A stretch of 64,000 bases of DNA from Lachnospiraceae bacterium (GTDB taxonomy: Bacteria; Bacillota; Clostridia; Lachnospirales; Lachnospiraceae). The position numbers and the translations under genes are program-made. Under the pieces are notes generated by a model. It worked only from the letters and a program-made list of their open reading frames with translations, ran no database searches and was not told where the DNA came from. Positions 1 to 7,525 of this stretch are shown here, in pieces; positions within the stretch are counted from its first letter, which is position 1; every line of letters begins with the position of its first letter. The stretch lies in assembly GCA_029053015.1 (NCBI GenBank), contig JAIDHX010000040.1:102741-166740 (forward strand), written 5' to 3'.

Positions 1-489
1 TGTGCAGATGGACATAGGATTGGTATAGTTGATAACCCATGCTTTGGGACAGTATGCTTTGATGGCATTCGCTATCACTTCGTACATGGGGATTGTCCGC
101 AGGGCGCGGAACAGTCCGCCAGGGCCAACGGTATCGCCCACAGACTGATAAATGCCGTACTCTTCGGGTGCATGCACATCAGAACGCATCTCCTCAAAGG
201 TTGCCGGTAATATGGAAATAATGACAAAGTCCGCTCCCGTAAGCCCCTCTTCCAAAGAGGAAGCTGTCATAAAATTCCACTTGCTCTTTGCCCCTTCATA
301 GGCAAACAGCCGGTTTCCGATGGCTTCGTTGGCTTTCGCAGCCTCCCAATCAATATCATACAGCCGAATAGTACCCGAAATCGCCTCCTCCTGATACAAA
401 TCGCTCATCAGCTTCCATGCCCAGCCCTGCGAGCCTCCGCCAATATAACAAATTTGAATGTCACTGCAGTTTTTCCTTTCGTATTCCAT
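1..489 (-). CDS. Family 4 glycoside hydrolase (alpha-galacturonidase/alpha-galactosidase type), N-terminal part
   Basis: The reading frame runs off the left edge, so only the first 163 codons are present. It starts at the ATG at 489, preceded by a GAGAGG-like ribosome binding site. The N-terminus has the GH4 Rossmann start (CYIGGGSQGW, about residues 14-23), which binds NAD. Further on come VGDTVGPGG (about 117-125) and NYTNPMS (about 154-160), both typical of GH4 enzymes. These use an unusual NAD- and metal-dependent elimination mechanism on alpha- or beta-glycosides or galacturonides. The set of motifs is closest to the LplD-like branch, but substrate cannot be fixed from a fragment. The gene diverges from the glycerate kinase gene, so a shared promoter region lies at about 490-688. 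Confidence 0.85.
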   Translation of the reverse strand, partial: MEYERKNCSDIQICYIGGGSQGWAWKLMSDLYQEEAISGTIRLYDIDWEAAKANEAIGNRLFAYEGAKSKWNFMTASSLEEGLTGADFVIISILPATFEEMRSDVHAPEEYGIYQSVGDTVGPGGLFRALRTIPMYEVIANAIKAYCPKAWVINYTNPMSICT

Positions 490-688
490 GGTTTGCCTTA
501 CCTCTCATTCTGCCGTCCTGCGGCTGTTCACTTACATCAGACTTTTATACATCATAACATTGTTCACAATTTGATTATAATCCTCTCTTTAATTTTTGCA
601 AATGTATTTTATCCTTTTGAGATTCCCCTCGCTTTTACACTTTATATCTGATATAGTTTTTATAGTTGATAAAAAAGGAGTACTTCTT

Positions 689-1852
689 ATGCATATTGTG
701 ATTGCACCGGATTCTTTTAAAGGAACCCTCTCATCCGAACAGATTATTGAAATTGTTTCTGACGAAGCGCGCCGCCATTTCCCTGACGCCAGAATTACAG
801 GCATTCCCATCGCGGACGGCGGCGAAGGCACCGTTCACGCGGTTCTTGCCTCACGCAGCGGCATCCTCAGAAATGTCTCCGTCAAAAATCCTCTTTTTGA
901 AACAATGAAAGCTTCCTACGGGATTTTAGAGAATTCTTCCGGCAAGCCATCTGCCATTATCGAAATGGCGGCTGCATCCGGACTTCCCTTGCTTTCGGCT
1001 TCCCAGAGAAGCGCTCTTACCACAACCTCCTATGGAACCGGAGAATTAATTGCGGATGCTTTAAAGCAGGGCATCCGACACATTACGATTGCCATTGGCG
1101 GAAGTGCTACCAATGACGGCGGCATGGGCGCTATGGCTGCACTCGGCTTTCGCTTTCTGGATAAAGACGACAAAGAAGTAACACCTACGGGTGAGAACCT
1201 AATCCACGTATCCCGCATTGACACTTCCTCCGTACTGCCCGAGCTTACGGAAGATATCTCTTTTACTGTTATGTGCGATGTCCGCAGCCCTTTTTGTGGA
1301 CCGAATGGCGCCACCTATACCTACGGACCGCAAAAAGGCGCTGACAAAGAACAATTGGATCTGCTGGAGCAAGGCATGTTACATTTTGCAGAAATAATCA
1401 AACGAGATTTAGGAAAAGATATCCGCGATGTCGAAGGCGCCGGCGCTGCAGGCGGACTTGGCGGCGCTTTATGTGCTTTTCTCGGCGGCAGTTTAAAGTC
1501 CGGTATTCAGACATTATTGGAGCTTGTGCAATTTGAAACGCTCATAAAAGATGCCGATATCATCATTTCAGGCGAAGGTTGTGCGGACGGACAGTCTGCA
1601 CAGGGAAAGGTGCTTTGGGGTATCGGCACAAGCGCGAAAAAGCTCGGTGTTCCCGTAATCGCCATGGTAGGCGGTATGCGCCCCGACGCAAAGCTGCTCT
1701 ACGACTGTGGCATCACTGCGATTGTTCCCGCCCTGAACCGCGCCATGTCCCTGACCGAAGTATTCCGCCATTCCAAAAACCTGCTGCGCGACGCTGCCGA
1801 AAGAACCTTTCTGCTGCTCAAAGCAGGCATGGCGCTCAACTCAAAGAAATAA
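689..1852 (+). CDS. glxK: Glycerate kinase (GlxK/GarK family)
   Basis: This 387-aa protein belongs to the glycerate kinase family that phosphorylates D-glycerate with ATP, feeding it to glycolysis. The frame is open from 596, but the ATG at 689 is the better start: it follows AAAAAAGGAG by 8 bases, and the protein then begins with the family signature MHIVIAPDSFKGTLSS. Other family features are IPIADGGEGT (about 46-55), GTGELI, GGSATNDGGMG (about 135-145) and the C-terminal ISGEGCADGQS. Length is normal. It stands alone, diverging from the GH4 gene and followed by a strong hairpin terminator. The neighbouring sugar hydrolase suggests a catabolic role, but that is only context. Confidence 0.93.
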   Translation: MHIVIAPDSFKGTLSSEQIIEIVSDEARRHFPDARITGIPIADGGEGTVHAVLASRSGILRNVSVKNPLFETMKASYGILENSSGKPSAIIEMAAASGLPLLSASQRSALTTTSYGTGELIADALKQGIRHITIAIGGSATNDGGMGAMAALGFRFLDKDDKEVTPTGENLIHVSRIDTSSVLPELTEDISFTVMCDVRSPFCGPNGATYTYGPQKGADKEQLDLLEQGMLHFAEIIKRDLGKDIRDVEGAGAAGGLGGALCAFLGGSLKSGIQTLLELVQFETLIKDADIIISGEGCADGQSAQGKVLWGIGTSAKKLGVPVIAMVGGMRPDAKLLYDCGITAIVPALNRAMSLTEVFRHSKNLLRDAAERTFLLLKAGMALNSKK

Positions 1853-1854
1853 TC

Positions 1855-1895
1855 AAAAAGGCATCGAGCCGCTGCAGCTTCGATGCCTTTTTATT
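1855..1895. terminator. Rho-independent terminator, probably bidirectional
   Basis: A perfect stem (GGCATCGA pairing with TCGATGCC) has an A-run on its left and TTTTTATTTT on its right. It sits 3 bases after the glycerate kinase stop and before the converging anti-sigma gene that ends at 1923, so it can serve both. Confidence 0.85.
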
Positions 1896-1922
1896 TTATT
1901 GCTTTTTTTCAAATGAAATGCA

Positions 1923-2825
1923 CTACCTGTCTCCACGCATATTCGGTTCTTTTACATCCTTCAATGCACTAAAATCTATTTTATCTGCCAGTTCTTGCAA
2001 TTGTTCTTCTGTCATACCTTCGTCTCTTCCCGACATCACATTGATTGTAATAAAGCACTTTTCAAAATCTCCGAAAATCAACGCTTTATCTGTCCCCAGC
2101 GCAAGCAGCACCTGCTCCCCGCCTGCCGTCACATACTGCCATTCCCTATAGCTTTCCGCCTGCCCGATATTCAACACTACTTCATCAAAAGTCCCCTTGA
2201 CAACGCGCCTGAGCTGGAAATCTGTTATTTGTCCTTCTTTTAACTCTGTTGCGCCGTCATAGGCAAAGGAACCATCCTCGTAAATATATCCCCCATAATT
2301 TCCTGCCAGAGAACATCCTACTCTGTACTCCAGTTCCTTCGGAGTGACCACATCTAACTGCTTGTGAAGTTTTAAATCATATTTTTCTGCAATTTCATCC
2401 AGCTTTTCTCCCATCTCATAAGAATAGACATAGTATAAGAACCAGTCTTCCCTGCCTTCTGCCACAAAAATACCATTCCCGATTGCATCTAATATTTTAT
2501 GGTCCGTGTCATAATCTTCCAAAAAGGCTTTCCATTCTGCCAACGCTTTTGCTTCCGGGCTTTCCTGATATCCGGACAAACTGATAAGCGTCATTTTCGA
2601 CTTTCCTTCCGGCAGCAAAAGTTCCCTGATTCCATGCCATTTGCCTGCCATGACGCCTGCCGGAATCAGCAAAACCAGACAAATACACGCGGCAATCACG
2701 CCCCAGTAAAACTTAACAGGCTTCCTTTTCCTCGTCCTTTTTTCCTGCTCCGCAATATCCAAAAATTTATCATTCAAATATTGGAACGCTTCATTCAGTC
2801 TGATATCCCCTCTGTCGTTCCTCAT
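1923..2825 (-). CDS. Probable anti-sigma factor, single-pass membrane protein
   Basis: A 300-aa protein with a basic cytoplasmic N-terminus of about 40 residues, one membrane segment (about 44-61, GVIAACICLVLLIPAG) and a large extracellular part rich in acidic residues. It starts inside the stop codon of the ECF sigma gene (ATGA overlap at 2822-2825), the usual arrangement for a membrane-bound anti-sigma factor co-translated with its sigma factor. The extracellular part has no domain I can name. It ends 28 bases from the shared terminator. The anti-sigma role is inferred from topology and coupling rather than from a recognised zinc-binding anti-sigma motif, which is not visible. Confidence 0.7.
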   Translation of the reverse strand: MRNDRGDIRLNEAFQYLNDKFLDIAEQEKRTRKRKPVKFYWGVIAACICLVLLIPAGVMAGKWHGIRELLLPEGKSKMTLISLSGYQESPEAKALAEWKAFLEDYDTDHKILDAIGNGIFVAEGREDWFLYYVYSYEMGEKLDEIAEKYDLKLHKQLDVVTPKELEYRVGCSLAGNYGGYIYEDGSFAYDGATELKEGQITDFQLRRVVKGTFDEVVLNIGQAESYREWQYVTAGGEQVLLALGTDKALIFGDFEKCFITINVMSGRDEGMTEEQLQELADKIDFSALKDVKEPNMRGDR

Positions 2826-3376
2826 AATATAACACCTTCCTCTTCAAAATAAGCGCGCAGCTGCTTCCTCGTTTTTGACAGTATATATTTGACCTGACGT
2901 TTGGATAGTGCATACTGCTCCGCCAGTTCGTCCAAAGAATACGCATAATAATACCTTGCTACAAAAACGGCGCAGCTCTTGCGGTCCAGCGTATCCAAAA
3001 ATCTGTTAAGCACTGCGCCGATTTCTTTCGCTTCCCATATCTCTTCCATATCACTCTTCCTATCCGGGATACACTCATCCATTTCCACAAAAAGCGCATG
3101 CCTTTTTCCGGCATTGAGATAATCCAGCCTGTCAAAAGACAGATTTCTGGTGATGCGCGACAAAAAATACTTCAGACTGTCCGGTCTTGTGGGCGGAATG
3201 GCTTTCCATGCCCCCATATACGTATCATTTATAATTTCTTCCGTGTCACAGAGACTGCGCAGAATATGATAGGCAACCTGATGTAAGTAATCGCCGTATT
3301 TTTTATCCGTTTTCCAAATCGCCAGCTCCGAACGGGCAAAATACAGCTCAATAATTTCCGAATCCTCCATATCCAT
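2822..3376 (-). CDS. ECF-type RNA polymerase sigma factor
   Basis: A 184-aa sigma-70 family protein with region 2 (about 25-90; NDTYMGAWKAIPP and FLSRITRNLSFDRL) and region 4 (about 120-180; FVARYYYAYSLDELAEQYALSKRQVKYILSKTR split as helix-turn-helix). ECF sigma factors direct transcription of a small regulon in response to a signal sensed by the partner anti-sigma factor, here the next gene. The ATG at 3376 is preferred over the one at 3382, because GGAAGG lies 8 bases upstream of the former and only 2 bases before the latter. A small hairpin (GTCTGC/GCAGAC, 3392-3408) sits just upstream of the ribosome binding site. The regulon is unknown. Confidence 0.88.
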   Translation of the reverse strand: MDMEDSEIIELYFARSELAIWKTDKKYGDYLHQVAYHILRSLCDTEEIINDTYMGAWKAIPPTRPDSLKYFLSRITRNLSFDRLDYLNAGKRHALFVEMDECIPDRKSDMEEIWEAKEIGAVLNRFLDTLDRKSCAVFVARYYYAYSLDELAEQYALSKRQVKYILSKTRKQLRAYFEEEGVIL

Positions 3377-3435
3377 GACCATACCCTTCCAGTCTGCAGA
3401 AAGCAGACATTTTTCCTATACGACAGTTTTCTGCC

Positions 3436-4077
3436 TTAGTTTGTACCCGAATTGTTTTTTGCAAGGAAGAAAACACCCTCATAATAAATCCAAATCGTAT
3501 CTGAATCTACTATGAAAAATTGATTTCCGAAAAAACTTTCATTTGAATTAACCGTTACACATGTGACCTCACTTATATTATTCCACCATTCTCCGAGATT
3601 CGCCTCATAAGCTTCTATTAAGCTATCATAATTATAAGTAGTGTCCTTGGTTTCATAAATAAAATTGCTATCAGACACTTTCTCGCCATCTAAAAGAATA
3701 GAATCAGACTGATAAGTAATCTTTATTCCTCTAAATGATTCCATTTCGTCTGCAGTTAGTGTTGAAAATTCTGCACTCTGATAATCCTTTACTTCCCATG
3801 TTCCATAGCAGGAAAATGAGCTGTCAATTTCCCCCATATTAAAAGTCTCATTTTCCGCATTAGGAGTCTCCGCTGTTTCCGTGGGCTCACTGTCGGTTGT
3901 TTCCTGCTCCGTCACGGACACTGTTTCTTCTTGCAAATTATCGCTTGGAAATATACCGCCGTACCCACCCATATCATCTGCACTCTTATCATGAAAAGCA
4001 CAGGAGCTAAACACACACATCAATGCCGCTAAAATCATACATATACGTTTACATCTAATATTGAATTTTCCTTTCAT
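3436..4077 (-). CDS. Putative lipoprotein of unknown function
   Basis: A 213-aa protein with a lipoprotein signal: basic start, hydrophobic stretch (ICMILAALMCVF, about 12-23) and a lipobox-like SSC, with Cys about residue 26. A Ser/Thr/Glu-rich linker (about 45-80) follows, then a domain with alternating strands (about 85-210). It is likely to be anchored on the outer face of the membrane. No family is recognised. It lies upstream of the ECF sigma gene on the same strand, so it could be read as part of the same unit, with 59 bases between them. Base composition is noticeably more AT-rich than the flanking genes. Confidence 0.7.
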   Translation of the reverse strand: MKGKFNIRCKRICMILAALMCVFSSCAFHDKSADDMGGYGGIFPSDNLQEETVSVTEQETTDSEPTETAETPNAENETFNMGEIDSSFSCYGTWEVKDYQSAEFSTLTADEMESFRGIKITYQSDSILLDGEKVSDSNFIYETKDTTYNYDSLIEAYEANLGEWWNNISEVTCVTVNSNESFFGNQFFIVDSDTIWIYYEGVFFLAKNNSGTN

Positions 4078-4365
4078 CGTTCTGCTCCTTTTCTTAAACC
4101 AAATAGTATCAAAATGTCCTTACACTTATTTAGTAGGAAACAAATTTCAAAAGGACAAAAATTCTTAAAATTTTTCTTTACAAATTTAAAATGCAATGCT
4201 AATATAAAATACATCATTATCTTTCTGATATTGTCAACAAGCAATCTTTTGGTCGTTAATGAATATCACTCTATCACAATATTTCACGAAATATAGTATA
4301 TTTGTCAAGGGGACCGAAGGGGCGATATGCCAGCCGCCAAGTTTTGCGAAAGGGGGCTGATGCCA

Positions 4366-4455
4366 ATGGTTACATATAGTGACTTGTTTGCTTTTGTAAT
4401 TATGCTTTGCGCTGTTATAACTCTTGTTATCAAGATTTGCAGACGCAAAAAGTAG
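4366..4455 (+). CDS. Holin-like type I toxin peptide, copy 1
   Basis: A 29-aa peptide beginning MVTYSDLFAFVIML and ending in a basic KICRRKK tail. It has one hydrophobic helix (about 7-22) with a positive C-terminus. The M-x-TY-x-x-L start plus one membrane helix fits the putative holin-like toxin (Hol_Tox) family found in Firmicutes. Such peptides insert in the inner membrane and are silenced by an antisense RNA. The SD is AAAGGGGG, 9 bases before the ATG at 4366. The stop codon lies inside the left arm of the terminator stem. It differs from copy 2 only at residues 22-23 (IK versus SR). Confidence 0.8.
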   Translation: MVTYSDLFAFVIMLCAVITLVIKICRRKK

Positions 4456-4490
4456 CGCCCTTGCTCCGGTAAAGTGAGGCGCTACTTTTT
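4447..4490. terminator. Bidirectional terminator of toxin module 1
   Basis: A perfect 13-bp stem (AAAAAGTAGCGCC with GGCGCTACTTTTT) that gives a U-run in either direction. It ends the toxin mRNA on the plus strand and the antisense RNA on the minus strand. Confidence 0.85.
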
Positions 4491-4544
4491 GTAGTATCAT
4501 AGTTACCGGCGGCTAGGCTGTATCTAGCTTTCGGCTCTCTTGTT
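4447..4544 (-). ncRNA. Predicted antisense antitoxin RNA, module 1
   Basis: Starting about 7 bases past the -10 box at 4551-4556 and ending at the shared terminator, a minus-strand RNA of about 100 nt would overlap the 3' end of the toxin mRNA, including the end of its ORF. This is the converging layout known from txpA/RatA-type modules. Both transcript ends are inferred. Confidence 0.6.
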
Positions 4545-4550
4545 AAGTAT

Positions 4551-4578
4551 ATTATAACAATATACTCTTTATTGTCAA
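4551..4578 (-). promoter_or_regulatory. Consensus promoter for antisense RNA 1
   Basis: On the minus strand TTGACA (4573-4578) and TATAAT (4551-4556) are separated by 16 bp. Both hexamers match the housekeeping consensus exactly, as expected for an antitoxin RNA that must outnumber its target. Confidence 0.82.
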
Positions 4579-4667
4579 TCAAAAAATCATTTAGAATAAT
4601 GTATTTTATAAGGGAACCGAAGGGGCGATACGCCAGCCGCCGAGTTTTGCGAAAGGGGGCTGATGCC

Positions 4668-4757
4668 ATGGTTACATATAGTGACTTGTTTGCTTTTGTA
4701 ATTATGCTTTGCGCTGTTATAACTCTTGTTAGCAGGATTTGCAGACGCAAAAAGTAG
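4668..4757 (+). CDS. Holin-like type I toxin peptide, copy 2
   Basis: A second 29-aa peptide, identical to copy 1 except SR for IK at residues 22-23. The frame is open further upstream (from 4572), but the ATG at 4668 follows AAAGGGGG by 8 bases and matches the start of copy 1, so the longer reading is rejected. It has one membrane helix and a basic tail (RICRRKK). As in copy 1, the stop codon is within the terminator stem. Two such modules in tandem could be redundant, or could have diverged so that each antisense RNA acts on both mRNAs. Confidence 0.8.
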   Translation: MVTYSDLFAFVIMLCAVITLVSRICRRKK

Positions 4758-4792
4758 CGCCCTTGCCCTAAGAAAGTAAAGCGCTGCTTTTT
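4749..4792. terminator. Bidirectional terminator of toxin module 2
   Basis: A 12-bp stem (AAAAAGTAGCGC with GCGCTGCTTTTT, one wobble or mismatch) with T-runs on both strands, equivalent to the terminator of module 1. Confidence 0.8.
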
Positions 4793-4846
4793 GTAGTAAA
4801 CTATTTTCCGGCGGCTAGGCTGTATCTAGCTTTCGGTTCTCTTGTT
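4749..4846 (-). ncRNA. Predicted antisense antitoxin RNA, module 2
   Basis: Same layout as in module 1: transcript predicted from just past the -10 box (4853-4858) to the shared terminator, about 100 nt, overlapping the 3' end of the second toxin mRNA. Ends are inferred. Confidence 0.58.
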
Positions 4847-4852
4847 AAGTAT

Positions 4853-4880
4853 ATTATAACAATATATGTTTTATTGTCAA
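4853..4880 (-). promoter_or_regulatory. Consensus promoter for antisense RNA 2
   Basis: Minus-strand TTGACA (4875-4880) and TATAAT (4853-4858) with a 16-bp spacer. The hexamers and spacing are kept from copy 1, although the spacer itself differs. Confidence 0.8.
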
Positions 4881-4924
4881 TCCCAAAATTATCGATATTA
4901 AATTTTCATTTTAACCCAGTAGCA

Positions 4925-4961
4925 CAAAAAAGTACCGCAACCCTTAAGATTACGGTACTTC
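4925..4961 (-). terminator. Terminator of the Fe-S scaffold/GGGtGRT operon
   Basis: An 8-bp stem (AAGTACCG with CGGTACTT) is followed, on the minus strand, by a run of six T. It lies 28 bases beyond the stop of the GGGtGRT gene. Confidence 0.8.
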
Positions 4962-4988
4962 CAGACTCATTTCATTTTTAGAGTATCT

Positions 4989-5999
4989 TTAGAACTTACC
5001 TTCCTTAGCTGCTTCCTCAATCGAAACTGCAACTGCAACCGTAGCGCCAACCATGGGGTTGTTGCCCATGCCGATGAGACCCATCATCTCAACGTGAGCG
5101 GGAACGGAGGAGGAACCTGCGAACTGTGCATCGGAGTGCATACGTCCCAAGGTATCGGTGAAGCCGTAGGAAGCAGGACCTGCCGCCATATTGTCGGGAT
5201 GCAGGGTACGTCCTGTGCCACCGCCGGAAGCTACGGAGAAGTATTTCTTTCCTTCTTCGGTTCTTTCTTTCTTGTATGTACCTGCAACCGGATGCTGGAA
5301 TCTGGTAGGATTGGTAGAGTTACCGGTGATGGATACGTCTACATTTTCCTTCCACATAATCGCAACGCCTTCAGGAACGGAGTTTGCGCCATAGCAGTTT
5401 ACCTTAGCGCGAAGTCCTTCGGAATAAGGCTTGCGGAATACTTCTTCTACCGTATTGGTGTACGGATCGTATTTGGTTTCCACATAAGTAAATCCATTAA
5501 TTCTGGAGATAATCTGTGCAGCATCCTTGCCAAGTCCATTCAGGATAACTCTAAGCGGTTTCTGGCGAACCTTGTTTGCCTTTTCTGCAATACCGATAGC
5601 GCCCTCTGCTGCTGCAAAAGATTCATGTCCTGCAAGGAAACAGAAGCAGTCTGTCTCTTCCTCTAACAACATTTTTCCTAAATTACCATGTCCAAGACCA
5701 ACCTTACGGGTATCTGCCACGGATCCGGGAATACAAAATGCCTGTAAGCCTTCGCCGATTGCTGCAGCCGCATCAGCCGCCTTGCGGCAATCCTTCTTGA
5801 TTGCGATAGCTGCGCCTACTGTGTAAGCCCAGCATGCATTTTCAAAACAGATAGGCTGGATTTTCTTCACCTGCTCATATACGTCCAGTCCGGCATCCTT
5901 TGTGATTTTTTCAGCTTCTTCAATGGAAGAAATACCGTAGCTGTTCAGTACACTGTTAATCTGATCAATACGTCTTTCATATGATTCAAATAAAGCCAT
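4989..5999 (-). CDS. GGGtGRT protein (uncharacterised family)
   Basis: A 336-aa soluble protein carrying the motif that names the family, GGGTGRTLHPDN, at about residue 258, followed by a conserved C-terminal part (DTLGRMHSDAQFAG and GLIGMGNNPMVG). The middle includes CFCFLAGHESFAAAEGA. The family is well conserved in anaerobic Clostridia, but its reaction is not established to my knowledge. It is 21 bases downstream of a NifU-like Fe-S scaffold gene and ends at a terminator, so the two form a two-gene operon. This suggests a job linked to Fe-S metabolism, which is inference from context only. Confidence 0.88.
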   Translation of the reverse strand: MALFESYERRIDQINSVLNSYGISSIEEAEKITKDAGLDVYEQVKKIQPICFENACWAYTVGAAIAIKKDCRKAADAAAAIGEGLQAFCIPGSVADTRKVGLGHGNLGKMLLEEETDCFCFLAGHESFAAAEGAIGIAEKANKVRQKPLRVILNGLGKDAAQIISRINGFTYVETKYDPYTNTVEEVFRKPYSEGLRAKVNCYGANSVPEGVAIMWKENVDVSITGNSTNPTRFQHPVAGTYKKERTEEGKKYFSVASGGGTGRTLHPDNMAAGPASYGFTDTLGRMHSDAQFAGSSSVPAHVEMMGLIGMGNNPMVGATVAVAVSIEEAAKEGKF

Positions 6000-6020
6000 T
6001 TGTTTTTGCCTCCTCTTCTC

Positions 6021-6725
6021 TTATTTCACTTCTTCGTCAGTTCTGGGGTCGATAATCTTCACCGCATCTGCCACACGTCCGTACTGTCCGCATGCCTTCT
6101 CATAAGCGGTATTCGGGTCGTCACCCTTCTTGATGAAGTCTGTCATCTTGCCAAGGCTTACAAACTTATAACCGATAATCTGATTGTCTGCATCCAGCGC
6201 AATGCCTGTTACATAGCCTTCTGCCATTTCAAGATAACGAGGGCCCTTTGCCAGCGTACCATACATGGTTCCTACCTGACTTCTTAAGCCCTTTCCCAAA
6301 TCCTCAAGTCCTGCGCCTACAGGCAGACCTTCTTCGGAAAATGCACTCTGGGAACGTCCGTATACAATCTGCAAAAACAGCTCTCTCATCGCCGTATTGA
6401 TTGCATCACACACAAGGTCTGTGTTTAATGCTTCCATAACGGTAAGACCCGGCAGAATCTCAGCAGCCATAGCTGCGGAATGGGTCATACCAGAGCAGCC
6501 GATCGTCTCAACCAGCGCCTCTTCAATAATTCCGTTCTTCACATTCAGGGACAGCTTGCAGGCACCCTGCTGCGGTGCACACCAGCCCACACCATGTGTA
6601 AAACCGGAAATGTCTTCTACTCTTTTAGCCTGAACCCACTTTGCTTCTTCAGGAATCGGTGCACAGCCATGATGAACACCCTGTGCTACGGGACACATTT
6701 CTTCAACTTCCTTTGAATAAATCAT
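6021..6725 (-). CDS. Iron-sulfur cluster assembly scaffold protein (NifU/SufU-like)
   Basis: A 234-aa protein with the NifU N-terminal-type scaffold fold. Cysteines expected for cluster binding are seen in GWCAPQQGACKL (about 48-59) and IGCSGMTH (about 76-83). It has about 90 residues more than a typical SufU, with extra Cys at MCPVAQGVHHGCAP near the start. Scaffold proteins assemble [2Fe-2S] or [4Fe-4S] clusters and hand them to target enzymes. No sufBCD or nifS is nearby; the partner gene is the GGGtGRT protein. The SD is GAAAGGAGAT, 6 bases before the ATG. It may serve a specific client rather than general assembly. Confidence 0.85.
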   Translation of the reverse strand: MIYSKEVEEMCPVAQGVHHGCAPIPEEAKWVQAKRVEDISGFTHGVGWCAPQQGACKLSLNVKNGIIEEALVETIGCSGMTHSAAMAAEILPGLTVMEALNTDLVCDAINTAMRELFLQIVYGRSQSAFSEEGLPVGAGLEDLGKGLRSQVGTMYGTLAKGPRYLEMAEGYVTGIALDADNQIIGYKFVSLGKMTDFIKKGDDPNTAYEKACGQYGRVADAVKIIDPRTDEEVK

Positions 6726-6742
6726 GTGAAATCTCCTTTCAA

Positions 6743-6763
6743 AAATAAATATGATATTTATTT
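6743..6763. promoter_or_regulatory. AT-rich inverted repeat upstream of the Fe-S scaffold gene
   Basis: AAATAAAT-ATGAT-ATTTATTT, 8-bp arms, centred 28 bases upstream of the start codon at 6725. It could be an operator, but AT-rich palindromes arise easily by chance. Confidence 0.35.
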
Positions 6764-6843
6764 ATCATTTTCATCGTGTACATTTTCTCATATTTACAGT
6801 AAAAAATCCAGTTATTTTTCAAAAATATGGGGAATTTACACGA

Positions 6844-7512
6844 TTACTGCCGTTTGGAAACAATTTCGCCTCCATTTTTACAGATGGAGTCCGCCGGCAC
6901 AAAGCCACGCACGGAAGAAACCGGATAAATATTGCTGTTTCTGCCGACAATCGTACCGGGATTCAGCACGGAATTACAGCCAACTTCTACAAAATCTCCC
7001 AACATGGCGCCCATCTTTTTTAAACCTGTGGGAATCTGCTCTCCGCCCGCATTTACCGTCACAAGGGTTTTATCGCTCTTGACGTTGGAGGTGATGGAGC
7101 CTGCTCCCATATGGGCGCGGTATCCCAAAATGCTGTCGCCGACATAATTGTAATGAGGCACCTGCACTTTGTTGAAAAGCACTACGTTTTTCAGCTCTGT
7201 GGAATTACCCACAACTGCGCCTTTTCCCACAATGACACTTCCCCGAATATACGCACAATGCCGAATTTCTGCATCCTCGTCAACGATAAGCGGTCCGTTT
7301 AAGCACGCCGTTGGCGCAATACTTGCAGATTTTGCCACCCAGATGTTTTCTCCCCGCTTTTCAAACAACGCTTCCGGCAGGGAATTGCCAAGCTCTATGA
7401 TAAAATCTTGAATCTTGCCGAGTACTTCCCAAGGATAAGTAACTCCCGCAAACAAATCCGCCGCTATGGTTTCCTCCAAATTATACAACTGCCCTACACT
7501 AACTGCTTCCAT
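6844..7512 (-). CDS. Left-handed beta-helix nucleotidyl/acetyltransferase-like protein
   Basis: A 222-aa protein made mostly of hexapeptide repeats: PTACLNGPLIVDEDAEIRHC, then AYIRGSVIVGKGAVVGNSTEL, then HMGAGSITSNV (about 65-180). This gives a left-handed beta-helix like the acetyltransferase half of GlmU. The pyrophosphorylase half with its nucleotide-binding signature is absent, although such proteins are often labelled UDP-N-acetylglucosamine pyrophosphorylase. It probably transfers an acyl group to a nucleotide sugar or similar. It is 13 bases downstream of topB and is probably co-transcribed with it. Confidence 0.75.
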   Translation of the reverse strand: MEAVSVGQLYNLEETIAADLFAGVTYPWEVLGKIQDFIIELGNSLPEALFEKRGENIWVAKSASIAPTACLNGPLIVDEDAEIRHCAYIRGSVIVGKGAVVGNSTELKNVVLFNKVQVPHYNYVGDSILGYRAHMGAGSITSNVKSDKTLVTVNAGGEQIPTGLKKMGAMLGDFVEVGCNSVLNPGTIVGRNSNIYPVSSVRGFVPADSICKNGGEIVSKRQ

Positions 7513-7525
7513 AACTTACCTCTTC

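Larger units (their letters stand above)
4308..4882. repeat. Tandem duplication of a toxin/antisense-RNA module (units 4308-4580 and 4611-4882)
   Basis: Two direct copies of about 273 and 272 bp, separated by 30 bp. They differ by scattered substitutions and one single-base deletion just before the second toxin start. Each unit has a sense leader, a 29-codon toxin ORF, a bidirectional hairpin terminator and an antisense promoter at its right end. This accounts for most of the 911-base gap between the lipoprotein gene and the GGGtGRT gene. Confidence 0.93.

Noticed and set aside
4234..4750. Minus-strand frames of 88 and 106 codons across the toxin modules
   Set aside because: They run antisense through the toxin ORFs, terminators and promoters, lack ribosome binding sites and contain no recognisable domain.
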